DNA of 43,097 nt from Gnomoniopsis sp. IMI 355080 (lineage: Eukaryota; Ascomycota; Sordariomycetes; Diaporthales; Gnomoniaceae): positions 1 to 43,097 of the forward strand of contig JAPEVC010000278.1 in the NCBI GenBank assembly GCA_027946555.1. Reading direction: 5' to 3'. Shown here piece after piece: positions 10,707 to 20,155 of this stretch (positions are counted from its first letter, which is position 1; the number at the start of each line of letters is the position of its first letter). The notes below the pieces were generated by a model that ran no database searches, was not told the origin of the DNA, and saw nothing but the letters and a program-made list of their open reading frames with translations. The position numbers were made by a program, and so were the translations under genes.

Positions 10707-11352
10707 TGAGTTTTGGCATGAAAAGTAGGTTAGCGAAAGTTTGCTTAACGATATATTGCGACGTCGGACGACGGTGTTACTGTGGGCCAGAACATCCGTT
10801 GCTTCCGTTCACTTGAAGGTCAATAAATGGGTCTTGTCCTCAATGACAAATCCTACTAGGTTTGAATTCTGTATGACCCCACCCGTAAGACCAACAAGGT
10901 AGTCGTTATAGCTGCTGTCTTAACAGTGCCTCATGCGAGCGATGAAATGGCATCAGCAGCGAATATCTCTTACGCTAAACGTGCGAATCTTATGCCCTAG
11001 TCCGGTCATTACCTTGGCGATCTCAGGAGCGGTCGAGACGGCGGGAGCACTGTAAGATGCTATTGTGACGAGCGGGGGCTCCAGATGATTAAAGTTCAAC
11101 TCACGGTCTGCAGAAGAGACGATGCGACGCTGCTAGGGAGCATCCGAGTATTGATAACTCCATACGGTATACGTCCAATACCCGGCAACGGCTTAGTCAC
11201 CACTCACCCAAGCAACTACTATAAGAGGTTTAGCATATTATATCTAGATCGTCATCATGTTTCAACCTCCTCATTCTGCGGCTCTTTATTCTCAGCAAAA
11301 CAAAGAATAACTTCGTCTGATATCTGTATCTTCTCGCAGAAGTACTGGCAAA
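10707..11352. promoter_or_regulatory. Shared divergent promoter of FAD monooxygenase and aldo-keto reductase
   Basis: The 646 bp separates two outward-facing start codons. A TATAAG element at 11220-11225 lies 128 nt before the reductase ATG. CGG triplets of the kind bound by fungal Zn2Cys6 regulators occur in pairs: CGG-N4-CGG at 10765-10774 and CGG-N6-CGG at 11030-11041. A palindrome CGACGTCG at 10759-10766 contains an ACGT core of the bZIP type. These are sequence matches only; short motifs like these arise by chance. Confidence 0.4.
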
Positions 11353-12284
11353 ATGGGTAATGTCACCTCGACAATCTGGGGCGCTGGTCACTCTAAGCTC
11401 AGCCTCGACAGCGTGATCAAGCTTCACAATGGAGTTAGTATGCCACTGCTCGGCTTTGGCGTGTGGCAAGTAGATCCCAAAGTCTGCACCGAGGTGTGTG
11501 AATGGGCCCTCGAGGCAGGCTACCGGCACATCGACTCAGCACAAGCGTATCGAAACGAGGCGGAAGCCGGTGCCGCGTTGCGGTCGACCAAGGTAGCGCG
11601 CAAGGACATCTTCTTCACCACCAAGATTCCTAGGGACCTTGGCAGTGTCGATGCCAATTATGAGAGTGTCATTGAGAGCATCAAGAAAATCAACGACGGG
11701 GATGACAAGAAAGGGTACGTGGATTTGTTCCTGATCCACACCCCGCGAATGGGTCCCGCGGGCATCAAGAACGTGTGGCAAGCTTTGGAAAGGTTGCTGA
11801 AGGAGGGCAAAACGCGGAGTATTGGCGTGAGCAACTTTAGCAAAGCCGATATCGAGGGAATGAAGGAGTACGCGACCGTATGGCCGCCACACGTGAACCA
11901 GATTCAGGTAAGACCTCTTGATACGACGGGAGTATGCAGCTTTCTTTGAGGAACTGTCGACCTGACTCGTTGATCATCTAGTTGAACCCGTGGGTTCAGG
12001 AAAGAGAGACGGTTCAGTATTGCACGGAACAGAACATTGTCCTCCAGGCTTACAGCCCTCTGGCCACAGGACGAAAGCTCAATGACCCGACTGTTGGGGA
12101 GATTGCGAAGAAGTACGACGGCAAATCTCCCGCTCAGATCCTGATTCGATACTGCCTTCAGAAGGGGTGGGTGCCTCTGCCAAAGAGTGTGCATAAAGAC
12201 AGGATCACCGAGAACACGAAGTTGTATGATTTTGAACTCAGTGCAGAAGATATGGCCACGCTTGATGGTCTTGATGGGAAATAA
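11353..12284 (+). CDS. Aldo-keto reductase, two exons
   Basis: Exons 11353-11907 and 11982-12284 encode 285 residues, slightly short of the usual 300-320. The AKR catalytic tetrad is complete: Asp61 and Tyr66 in HIDSAQAY, Lys91 in TTKIP and His129 in LIHT. IGVSNF and the NQI(Q)LNPWVQ stretch are also family-typical, and the latter is restored exactly by removing a 74-nt intron with donor GTAAGA. The C-terminal PKSVHKDRI segment is the usual NADPH-binding motif, so the enzyme should reduce an aldehyde or ketone in the cytosol using NADPH. It is divergent from the FAD monooxygenase and followed on the same strand by the aldehyde dehydrogenase, but 0.8 kb away, so they are separate transcripts. 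Substrate is not predictable. Confidence 0.9.
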
Positions 12285-13076
12285 AGAGCGGTAATATACT
12301 GCCACCATTGATATTTACTTTTGAACTCGAATATGAGATTAGAAAATGATTTGTCAAGCCACGTCTTGGTTCATCACATACCACTTGGTCCGGTAACATA
12401 GCCATATCATGCTGCTGCCTTTAAAGGATTAATATAGCACCTGAGATGTCAAACAGTGACGATAATTGTGAAGAAAAATTCATGAAGACTACGAACCGCG
12501 TTGCACAGGCTGCGAAGCTTGCATGCGGAATGTTCCGGCCTTCCGGGGGACTCGCTCTTCTACATTTGTCACAATTATCAAAATCAGCAAGCCATACCTA
12601 CAGTGTTCTACTGTCTAACTTCTGCTATCTGAAAAATTTAGAATACGGAGTAGCCTACTTGGAGAGCCTCGATCGGGTAATTACAGATGGTGGCCTTTAG
12701 CGCGCCACCCTGCCCTCCTCGTTGGATGATCTAGGTTGCACAACACGCACTACAGACACCGCCGGCCCGAAGGCTTTACAAGATCATTATTCCGATACTG
12801 GTGATACACATCTTACCCCACAAAGACGACCATATGATGCGGCTGCCATCCGGTATCAATGAAGGTTTAATTGCGCCACCCCGAGATAACCCCTCCTCAG
12901 ACACCGCAACCCCGCTGTTGATCACCATCTCACCTGTTGTGACTGCTTACATTCAACATTGCTCGAGAAGGACTCAATTGGGGCTCTCATCCCAAACCTC
13001 ATATATTTTCAACCAGATACCTGAGTAGCTCACAAGGAAAAATATATTCCTTAGGTATAAACACCCACAATTCAAC
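12285..13076. other. Intergenic region upstream of the aldehyde dehydrogenase
   Basis: This holds the 3' flank of the reductase and the promoter of the dehydrogenase. TATA-like stretches occur at about 12999-13006 (ATATATTT) and 13053-13058 (GTATAAAC). A short open frame at 12446-12700 shows no motif and was not called. Confidence 0.45.
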
Positions 13077-14648
13077 ATGGACCTCCCTTTCAAACTCAAT
13101 GACAAAGACCTCTTCACTCCCTCCAATTTTGTCCACGGCGCCTGGGCATCCACCAAAGCATCCAAGCGCTTCGATGTGGAAGACCCGGGCACCGGCAAAG
13201 TATGGACCTCGTGCCCGGACTCAGAAGCCCAAGATGTCGACGATGCTGTGCAATCCGCTCAGTCGGCCTTCCTGACCTACTCCAAGTACACACCCCGCCA
13301 GCGCGCCAAGCTGCTCATGGAATGGCATAATCTCATCACCGCCGCGCGCGACGACCTCGCCAAAATCCTCGTCTACGAGACCGGCAAACCTCTTGCCGAA
13401 GCACAGGGTGAGCTGGATTACTCGCTGGGCTTCCCGTGGTTCTTCTCAGGCGAGGCCGAACGCATCCAGGGCGCCATGTACGCCAACTCGGTGCCAGGTC
13501 GGCGTGTGCTCGTCATCAAGCAGCCCATCGGCGTCGCGGCGGCCCTTTGCCCGTGGAACTTCCCGATCGCCATGGTGCTGCGCAAAGCGGGCGCCGCGCT
13601 GGCCGCGGGCTGCACGATGGTGGTGAAGCCGAGCCCCGAGACGCCCATCACGACGCTGTGCCTGGCGAATCTGGCCACGCGCGCCGGGTTCCCGCCGGGG
13701 ACGCTGAATGTCCTGACGACGAGCTTGGCCAACACGCCGGCCGTCGCCGAGGCGCTGTGCTTGCATCCGTTGGTCAAGAAGGTCACGTTCACGGGAAGCA
13801 CGCGCGTGGGCAAGATCATCTCGAGCTTGTGCGCCAAGAACTTGAAGAAGGTCACGCTGGAGCTTGGTGGGAACTGTCCGTTTATTGTATTTGACGATGC
13901 GGACTTGGAGCAAGCGCTGGGCCAGCTTATGGCGCTCAAGTGGCGACACGCAGGGCAGGCGTGCATCTCGGCCAATCGTGTGTATGTGCAGGCGGGCATA
14001 CATGATCGGTTCGTGGAGCTCTTGGCGAGCAAGACCAAGCAGTTGAAGGTGGGCCATGGAATCGAGGAGGGGACGACGATGGGTCCGGTGACGACGCCGC
14101 GAGGGCTGGACAAGGCGGAGAGCTTGTATACAGATGCGGTCGGGAAGGGTGCCAAGGTTGTGATGGGGACAGGGAAACGAGAGGGTGGCAAGGACGGGCT
14201 GACAGGTTACTTCATGGCGCCGACCATCTTGACGGGCGTGACGGATGAGATGGAACTGTCAAGGGATGAGATGTTTGCGCCCGTGCTGGGCGTGTTCAAG
14301 TTCGAGACTGAGGATGAGATTGTCAAGAAGGCGAACGATACCAGCATGGGCTTAGCAAGCTACGTGTTCGCCAAGAATGTAGACGTCCTGTGGAGGATGT
14401 TCGAGAGGCTCGAGGCTGGCATGATTGGTCTGGTAGGTTGTCAAGCTCCCTCTTTCGATGCCTTGAAGTCAAGACCCAATATACTGACCTCAGCTCGTGG
14501 ACAGAACACTGGCAACGCGTCCGCAGCCGAGTCGCCGTTTGGTGGGATCAAGGAGAGCGGTCTCGGCAAAGAAAGTGGGAAGGATGTGGCTGTGAACGAG
14601 TATCTGATCTCAAAGACTGGCACGCTGACATTGCAGGATCACTACTGA
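13077..14648 (+). CDS. NAD(P)+-dependent aldehyde dehydrogenase, succinate-semialdehyde-dehydrogenase-like
   Basis: Exons 13077-14432 and 14505-14648 encode 499 residues, the full family length. Conserved features: PWNFP at 159-163, TFTGSTRVGK at about 238-246 (nucleotide binding), catalytic Glu262 in LELGG and catalytic Cys296 in GQACISANR. ESPFGGIKESGLGKE near the C-terminus is characteristic of the succinate-semialdehyde dehydrogenase (GabD-type) branch. By family it oxidises an aldehyde to the acid. No targeting peptide is obvious, so cytosol is the default. The 72-nt intron (donor GTAGGT, acceptor GGACAG) contains no in-frame stop; removing it restores GMIGLNTGNASAAESPFGG, which matches the family. 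Exact substrate is uncertain; related enzymes use 4-carbon semialdehydes or aromatic aldehydes. Confidence 0.92.
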   Translation: MDLPFKLNDKDLFTPSNFVHGAWASTKASKRFDVEDPGTGKVWTSCPDSEAQDVDDAVQSAQSAFLTYSKYTPRQRAKLLMEWHNLITAARDDLAKILVYETGKPLAEAQGELDYSLGFPWFFSGEAERIQGAMYANSVPGRRVLVIKQPIGVAAALCPWNFPIAMVLRKAGAALAAGCTMVVKPSPETPITTLCLANLATRAGFPPGTLNVLTTSLANTPAVAEALCLHPLVKKVTFTGSTRVGKIISSLCAKNLKKVTLELGGNCPFIVFDDADLEQALGQLMALKWRHAGQACISANRVYVQAGIHDRFVELLASKTKQLKVGHGIEEGTTMGPVTTPRGLDKAESLYTDAVGKGAKVVMGTGKREGGKDGLTGYFMAPTILTGVTDEMELSRDEMFAPVLGVFKFETEDEIVKKANDTSMGLASYVFAKNVDVLWRMFERLEAGMIGLVGCQAPSFDALKSRPNILTSARGQNTGNASAAESPFGGIKESGLGKESGKDVAVNEYLISKTGTLTLQDHY

Positions 14649-15007
14649 GCGAGCGCTGTTGAGCCAGAAAATGAAACCACAACAGAGGAACCGTACATGC
14701 TTTGCTCTGCTCTGCAAATATGTATCATTCGCCCGCAGCCAAAATGTCTGTAGAGTCGAAACGGCCTTGGCCATTTCTTGACATTTACTCAGGCGGAGTA
14801 TGCGTAGCTGCGAAATGTCTAAGTATATGCGGATCACATTTGAGTGTACACCAACAAAGCCCAATCCATACTGCCTCTTCCCGCGCTGTAATTCATATTC
14901 TACTGTCCCTTTATCCTCAGAAGGTCTATATCAATAACGCTGTCCGATCAAGCGTGTCAAATCAGGTTCTCTGCTGCAAAGTCGATCGGTGTCATCGCCA
15001 AAACATT
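14649..15007. other. Short intergenic region between convergent genes
   Basis: This holds the 3' flanks of the aldehyde dehydrogenase (+) and the carrier gene (-). No gene, repeat or RNA element was recognised. Confidence 0.4.
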
Positions 15008-16716
15008 TCAAGCCGACGGCGTATGTCTCGGGAAGGAGGCGTAGACGATTGCAATGGTCACCGCCAGTATAGCAACACCCATCTCAGGACGAAGTCTGAC
15101 GGTCCCATCTTTCAGACTGTTAGCATGAGCAGAAGCCGCGAAGCAGGGGAGACAAAAAGCCACGGTGAACTCACAGGTCGAGAAATAGCTTCCAAAGAAT
15201 AGAAAACAAGATGCCCTGCAGACCATTTGCAATAATGCGCGTCTTCAGCCCACGTCCAAAGAGGCCCAGAATACCATCTTGCAAGACGACCAGACGAGCG
15301 GCCTCGGCTGTAAACACAGAAACTAGTCAGCGATGCCTCGCAGATCCCATGTAGGCGGCGACCGCAAAAGGAGTGAGAGCAGTGACTTACTGTATGAGAC
15401 CCGCGTCTCGTTCACCTGACGGTATGTCTTGACCACCCTCAGCGAGTTGGAGATCGAGTCCGACACGACCGACGCGCAGAATCCGATGAACGCCAAGCGG
15501 GCCAGCCAGACGATGAGCGGGTGCTTCGGTGGCTCCGCGAGAGCCTCAGACAGGAAGTTGTACTACCACACACACACACACACACAGGGTCAGTTCTTCC
15601 AAAGTCCCTTGAGGTGTCTTTCCAAAAAAAAAATCCAGAAAGCAGACCACTCACAGTTGCAAACCAAGGGTAATGTCCCACAAATGTGGCAGCGGCGGTG
15701 GCGAATGCGCCCCACCACAGGCTACCGATACCATGCTCCTTGATGCGCTTGCGCAGCAAAGCCGTGCCTCGTGCGCCCTGAGCTTGCATCGTTGTCTTAA
15801 ATGTGTCGATGGGCGTCAAGATCATGCGGAATGCCGCTGCGCTGGAAGAGAAGAAGACAATGTTAATTAAAAATCACTCGCCTCCAATCGCAATGGGCGC
15901 CGCGACTGGCCGATCGAGCCCCGGGACAGGGGGATAATAAAAGGAGTACGGGCACCATCCTTACCAGAGAGATGCGAAGATGGTCTGAATCAACGTGGGC
16001 AGCTGGCTCAAATAGCCGTTGGACTGCAGCAGGGCTAGAATGCCGGCGTTGGCAGCCGTGTCGCCAAAGCGAGAGACGGGCCCCTGGATCAGGGCCCAGC
16101 CGGTGCCTTGGTAGAAGCGGCGGATGCCGCCCTCTGCGTACAGAGTCTTGGTAGCTGTTGTAAGAGAGCTGCCGTGGCGATACTGGTAGTTCATGATGGT
16201 TCGGATCCACTAGTAGAGAGTCAGTCTTTGCACCATTCAAAGGGCGACTGAGCTGAAGGCATGCTCACCATGAGAAGTAGCACCTGGAGAAACATTGCAG
16301 CAGCACCACTGAGACCACCACCCAGCGCTCGGAACAGAGCGCCCTTGAGATCAAACTAACGCAGAACTTTTGTGTCAGCATCCATTTTTGTGCTGTGCAC
16401 ATCCCCGCCCCCAATGTTTCTGTCCGAGAAAACTCACTTCGACATCGTCGGCGTCGATCCAACCTTTGATGAAGAAGGCGAGCACAAGGATCGCGAGCAC
16501 GGTCCATAATATCCGCCAGAACCACCAGCTCTTGGTGCGCTTGGCTTCACTCTGCGGCGGCTCGAGCAGCTCAGCTTCTTCATGCTGGTCAGCGCCGTCT
16601 TCGGCACGGGATGCCAGGAGTGGCGTCGTCTCCGTGCCCGCCTCGGCGTCGGACGGCTTTGGCGACCGTGACGCCGGTGGCGGCGTTTCAGCGGCTGTGG
16701 CGGCCGGAGGAGACAT
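15008..16716 (-). CDS. Mitochondrial-carrier-like integral membrane protein, seven exons
   Basis: Predicted exons (complement): 16716-16438, 16355-16269, 16209-15965, 15841-15655, 15562-15391, 15307-15175 and 15116-15008; 403 residues in phase throughout. The N-terminal 60 residues are acidic and Pro-rich, followed by a transmembrane segment at about 64-86. Carrier-type sequence follows. The PxDxxK signature is PIDTFK at 214-219, and GFGRGLKTRI is replaced here by GLFGRGLKTRI near the C-terminus. The set WIRTIMNYQYRHG, IQGPVSRFGDTAANAGIL and FVGHYPWFATYNFL is typical of a conserved fungal carrier-related family. The transported solute is unknown, and only parts of the threefold SLC25 repeat are recognisable. 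Exon 7 adds a further hydrophobic segment (VAILAVTIAIVYASF); if the last intron is not spliced, translation stops at 15173-15171 after DL. The gene is divergent from the SDR gene. Confidence 0.82.
15567..15586. repeat. (CA)10 microsatellite inside a carrier-gene intron
   Basis: Ten CA units on the + strand, hence (TG)10 in the transcript. They end four bases before the 3' splice site (acceptor GTAG at 15566-15563) of the fourth intron of the carrier gene. Confidence 0.9.
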
Positions 16717-17826
16717 GCTACGCTGGGGGCGGGGGGCTGTTCAGAGAAACAGAAAATGCTCAGCATCCAGTAGAGAGAAAAGCTTTAAAGTCTGAAGGTC
16801 CGCTACTCCGAGATAGGCAAACCAATTCAAGACAGAGATGGAAATAAACACAGTGCACCAGGCCTTGTCCTCTCACGATTACGGCCAAGATGTATGATGT
16901 GGTTGAAGCGCTGCTTAGAAATCCGACCACAATTGCGGCCGATTGCCATCCGAAACCTTGCCCGAACAGCAGCGCGCCATCTTATCGCCGTGCCGTCCCG
17001 AGGACCCTGACCCACCAGGAACTTTGAGAGAGGGCCGGGCATGCGGTTCTCCCCCCCCACACTCGCAATTATCCAGTCGAGTGGCGTGCGCTGCCATATG
17101 TGGTCGTCATAGGGTCACCCAAAACATCAAGCGCTCCAGACGCGCATAGACGCTCATCTGTTTCTTAGCTTTGCTATTTATGTTTCTAGTGTTGTCTGGA
17201 ACTATGAGAGGCTTTCAGTGGTGTGGGGCGTAGCAATGTCGAAGCGGCGCTTTTAAACCGCCGGCGTCTTTCCGGACCAGAGTGGGTCCATAACTCTAGA
17301 CGCCGGGAAACGAGTCTCTGTCCCCCCCCCCCCTCAAAACCATCCTGCGATCTTGGGTACTTTTGAAGCTGGCGGATGCGGAGGGTAGAAGACGGAGGGT
17401 CAAGCAAGGAATATGGCGGGTTATTGCCAGCACAGAAATGAGAGGACCAATAGCATCCGCAGAGGCAGCAAATGCCGTGAGCAGTGTATTGCCCTCGCCT
17501 TTATTGATGACACTGCTCTGTTGCCGCTCCTGCTTCCGCTACACCCACCTGAGAGAGGGGAGGAAGGACATGTTCGTCCCGAAAGCTAACTTGTTCAGCG
17601 AATGGAAGGAGTGTTTCTCCTCATCTCGGTCGTGATACTGTCGTGCCGATCTTTCTGTGAGAGAAGCGGCGTGCGGGGTCGTCACCTAGTGAGCATTGGT
17701 GTGTGGTACGATGCGTCCGCCACGACCGGCTACTTACCTACTCTCTTGATCCATACTCCCCAAGAACACAAGTAAATCTGGTAAAGAACAACTTCCCATC
17801 ACAATAAAAGTCCCAGAATCCCCAGT
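16717..17826. other. Divergent intergenic region of carrier and SDR genes
   Basis: About 1.1 kb separates the two outward-facing start codons. It includes a run of 12 C at 17322-17333 and a shorter C-run at about 17051-17058. ACAATAAAAG near 17800-17809, about 20 nt before the SDR ATG, is TATA-like but very close to the start codon. Short open frames here have no motifs. Confidence 0.45.
17322..17333. repeat. Homopolymer run C12
   Basis: Twelve consecutive C between the carrier and SDR genes. It may be an assembly-sensitive or polymorphic tract. Confidence 0.85.
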
Positions 17827-18731
17827 ATGTCTCGCCGTCTCGAAGGGAAAGTTGCCATCGTCACCGGCGGCGCCTCAGGTTTCGGCCGGGGCATCGCCAC
17901 GAAATTTGTCCAAGAGGGTGCAAAGGTCATCGTAGCCGACCTGTCCGCCGACGGGGGCAACGCAGTAGTTCAGGAACTTGGCTCGGCAGCCGTCTTCCAA
18001 AAGGGAGACGTGACCAAGCGGGAAGACTGGGAGACGCTCCTGAAGGTTGCCAAGGAGCTGGGAGGACTGGATATCGTCATCAACAACGCCGGGGCGACAT
18101 ATTCCAACAAGCCGACCGAGACAGTCACAGAAAAGGACTTTGACCTCTGCTTCAACGTCAATGTCAAGTCGATTTGGCTGTCCACCAGCGTCATCTTGCC
18201 CTACCTCCTGGAAAGCAGTCGAACGTGCGTCTTTATCAATGTCGCCTCCACAGCTGGTGTACGCCCTCGGCCTGGACTGGCCTGGTACAATGCCTCCAAG
18301 GCGGCTGTCATCAACGCCACCAAGTCTTTGGCCATCGAGTACGGCCCGAAGCAGATCCGCTTCAATTCCATTGCACCCGTGTTTGGAAGCGGGACTGGGC
18401 TGTAAGTCTAGTCTGGCTGATCCTTGTGAACCTTCCCCTTGCCTGACGCGTACCAATGCTGATACTATTGATTAGATCACATTTATTCCTAGGCAAGGAA
18501 GATACAGAAGAGAATAGGGCAGGTTTCATTGCCACTGTGCCTCTCGGTCGTGGGTCCACTCCCGCGGATATTGCGAACGCCTGCACATACCTGGCGAGTG
18601 ACGAGGCGAGCCTTGTCACGGGCGTCAACCTTGAGGTAAGACTTTGAATTGTTCGCTTAGGGTCACTTCTGAAAACAATTGTCATTCTAATAAGAATCTT
18701 GCTACAGGTTGATGGAGGCCGCTGCATATAA
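17827..18731 (+). CDS. Classical short-chain dehydrogenase/reductase, three exons
   Basis: Exons 17827-18401, 18476-18635 and 18708-18731 encode 252 residues, the standard classical SDR length. It has the cofactor loop TGGASGFG at 13-20, NNAG at 86-89, and catalytic Ser141, Tyr154 and Lys158 in the YxxxK motif (YNASK). Asp38 at the end of the second strand (VADLS) suggests NAD(H) rather than NADP(H). The C-terminal VDGGRCI is split off into a 24-nt last exon. Donors are GTAAGT and GTAAGA. Closest by pattern are FabG/glucose-1-dehydrogenase-type reductases, so it should interconvert a secondary alcohol and a ketone. Substrate is unknown. It has no targeting signal. Confidence 0.92.
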
Positions 18732-20155
18732 ATGGCCTTCTTGGAGCATCCGGCTCCGGCTAAAGGGCAATGGATTGCTGGGGCCTGGGGCATGATTATC
18801 GTTCTCTAACTATTTATGGGTAGCTATCTTACAACACTGCTTCCCAAGTACCCATTCAATGTACTTTGATCACTCTTCTTACTATTACTTGTCGAGCAGC
18901 TTATCAATCACGTACCAAGAGCAATAGTGAATTGCTACAATAAGCTGGAACTAGACGGCTTTCGCACATGTTGCAAGGAGTTACTACTGATCTTAGCATT
19001 CATGACACTACCCAAGAAATATTGGAAGCACGGACTTCCTTTCTGTATCATTACACATGGAGATAGCCCGTTCTAATTTCTTTCGAAATCAACGGCCTTG
19101 TCCCAACGTTTGATAGCAACATTCCCTAGGGTAGATATTCATGGGCTACAACACCCGACGGATTCGGCAACGGACCTCTAGACTTCCAATATATTAAGCA
19201 TAGTACGCAAAACTAGAGGAGAAAAAAAACCCATGCGACGGTGGTCACACTCGGAGATTTTCCCGATTTCAACCCCACGCAACCGTCGCTGGACTAGGGT
19301 CTCAGATCCCTGGGGGGGCGGTTCTAGATCGTGTGCGAAGCTTTTTCTGCGGAGATTTTCAATCGGTCCAGCCCCTGCACACACTAAGGTACCGTGCCCG
19401 ATTTTGATCTATTGGAATAAGCGTCGGCAAGGTCGCTTGTATTATATTGTTGCACATCCTTCGCGAATAATATTATCCGTTATATAGCAAAGTAACTTCC
19501 AGCTAAATTTATATACGAGGTACTTTTCTTTCCTTTCTCTCCATGTCGTTATCCTCCCCCGTTTGCTTCGGGATGATATTTGAAGTTAAGGCCTGCCTGC
19601 CACCCTGCAAGTGATCTGTATAACGGATATCGGCCCAACCCTTGGGAAATAATGGTTATATAGCGGTTTTTTATATGCAACCTTCCGGATGTTTGTGCGC
19701 GGAAAAATAACGATTGTTAGAAGCCACTATTCTCCGCTAGGGCATAGTATGTACCTAGACATATATGCTATCAGCTTTACTGGGCGTGGCAATTCCATGA
19801 TTGACGCTCGCCCATCATTGGCTTACCAGAGACAGGCGTACTTTCTGCGTGTACGCCAAATCCAACTACTCTCTGAGGACGGAAAGCAGTCCTAGCCTTT
19901 CAGTATCTCGTCTATCTGTGTGAAATGCAGGCTAACAGAGGCAACACGAAAAGGCACGATCCGGTTCATCAATAATATTGAAATTGTTTGCGTACTATGT
20001 ACAAAAGAACCACCTGTCGGTATTGTCCTTGTATATTTATTCCCATGATATATGTACTCCCATAAAAAAAAAGGGTGGATATGTGCTTTTCAGATCCTCA
20101 AAATGATTGACGCCTTCATGCCACTATTTCCCAACACACATTTCGACAAGGTATC
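18732..20155. other. AT-rich gene-poor region
   Basis: About 1.4 kb between convergent genes, without a recognisable gene. Around 19440-19530 and 19640-19700 it is rich in TA steps (TTATATAGC, TTTTTTATATG), which could come from repeat-induced point mutation of an old repeat or be ordinary spacer. No terminal repeats or transposase fragments were seen. Confidence 0.4.

Noticed and set aside
9819..10709. 296-codon plus-strand open frame opposite the FAD monooxygenase
   Set aside because: No motif and Arg/His/Pro-rich. The minus strand carries all three flavoprotein fingerprints.
1032..18731. Secondary-metabolite gene cluster
   Set aside because: P450, FAD monooxygenase, AKR, ALDH and SDR are present, but there is no polyketide synthase, NRPS, terpene cyclase, prenyltransferase, transcription factor or dedicated transporter. 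A catabolic role is at least as likely.
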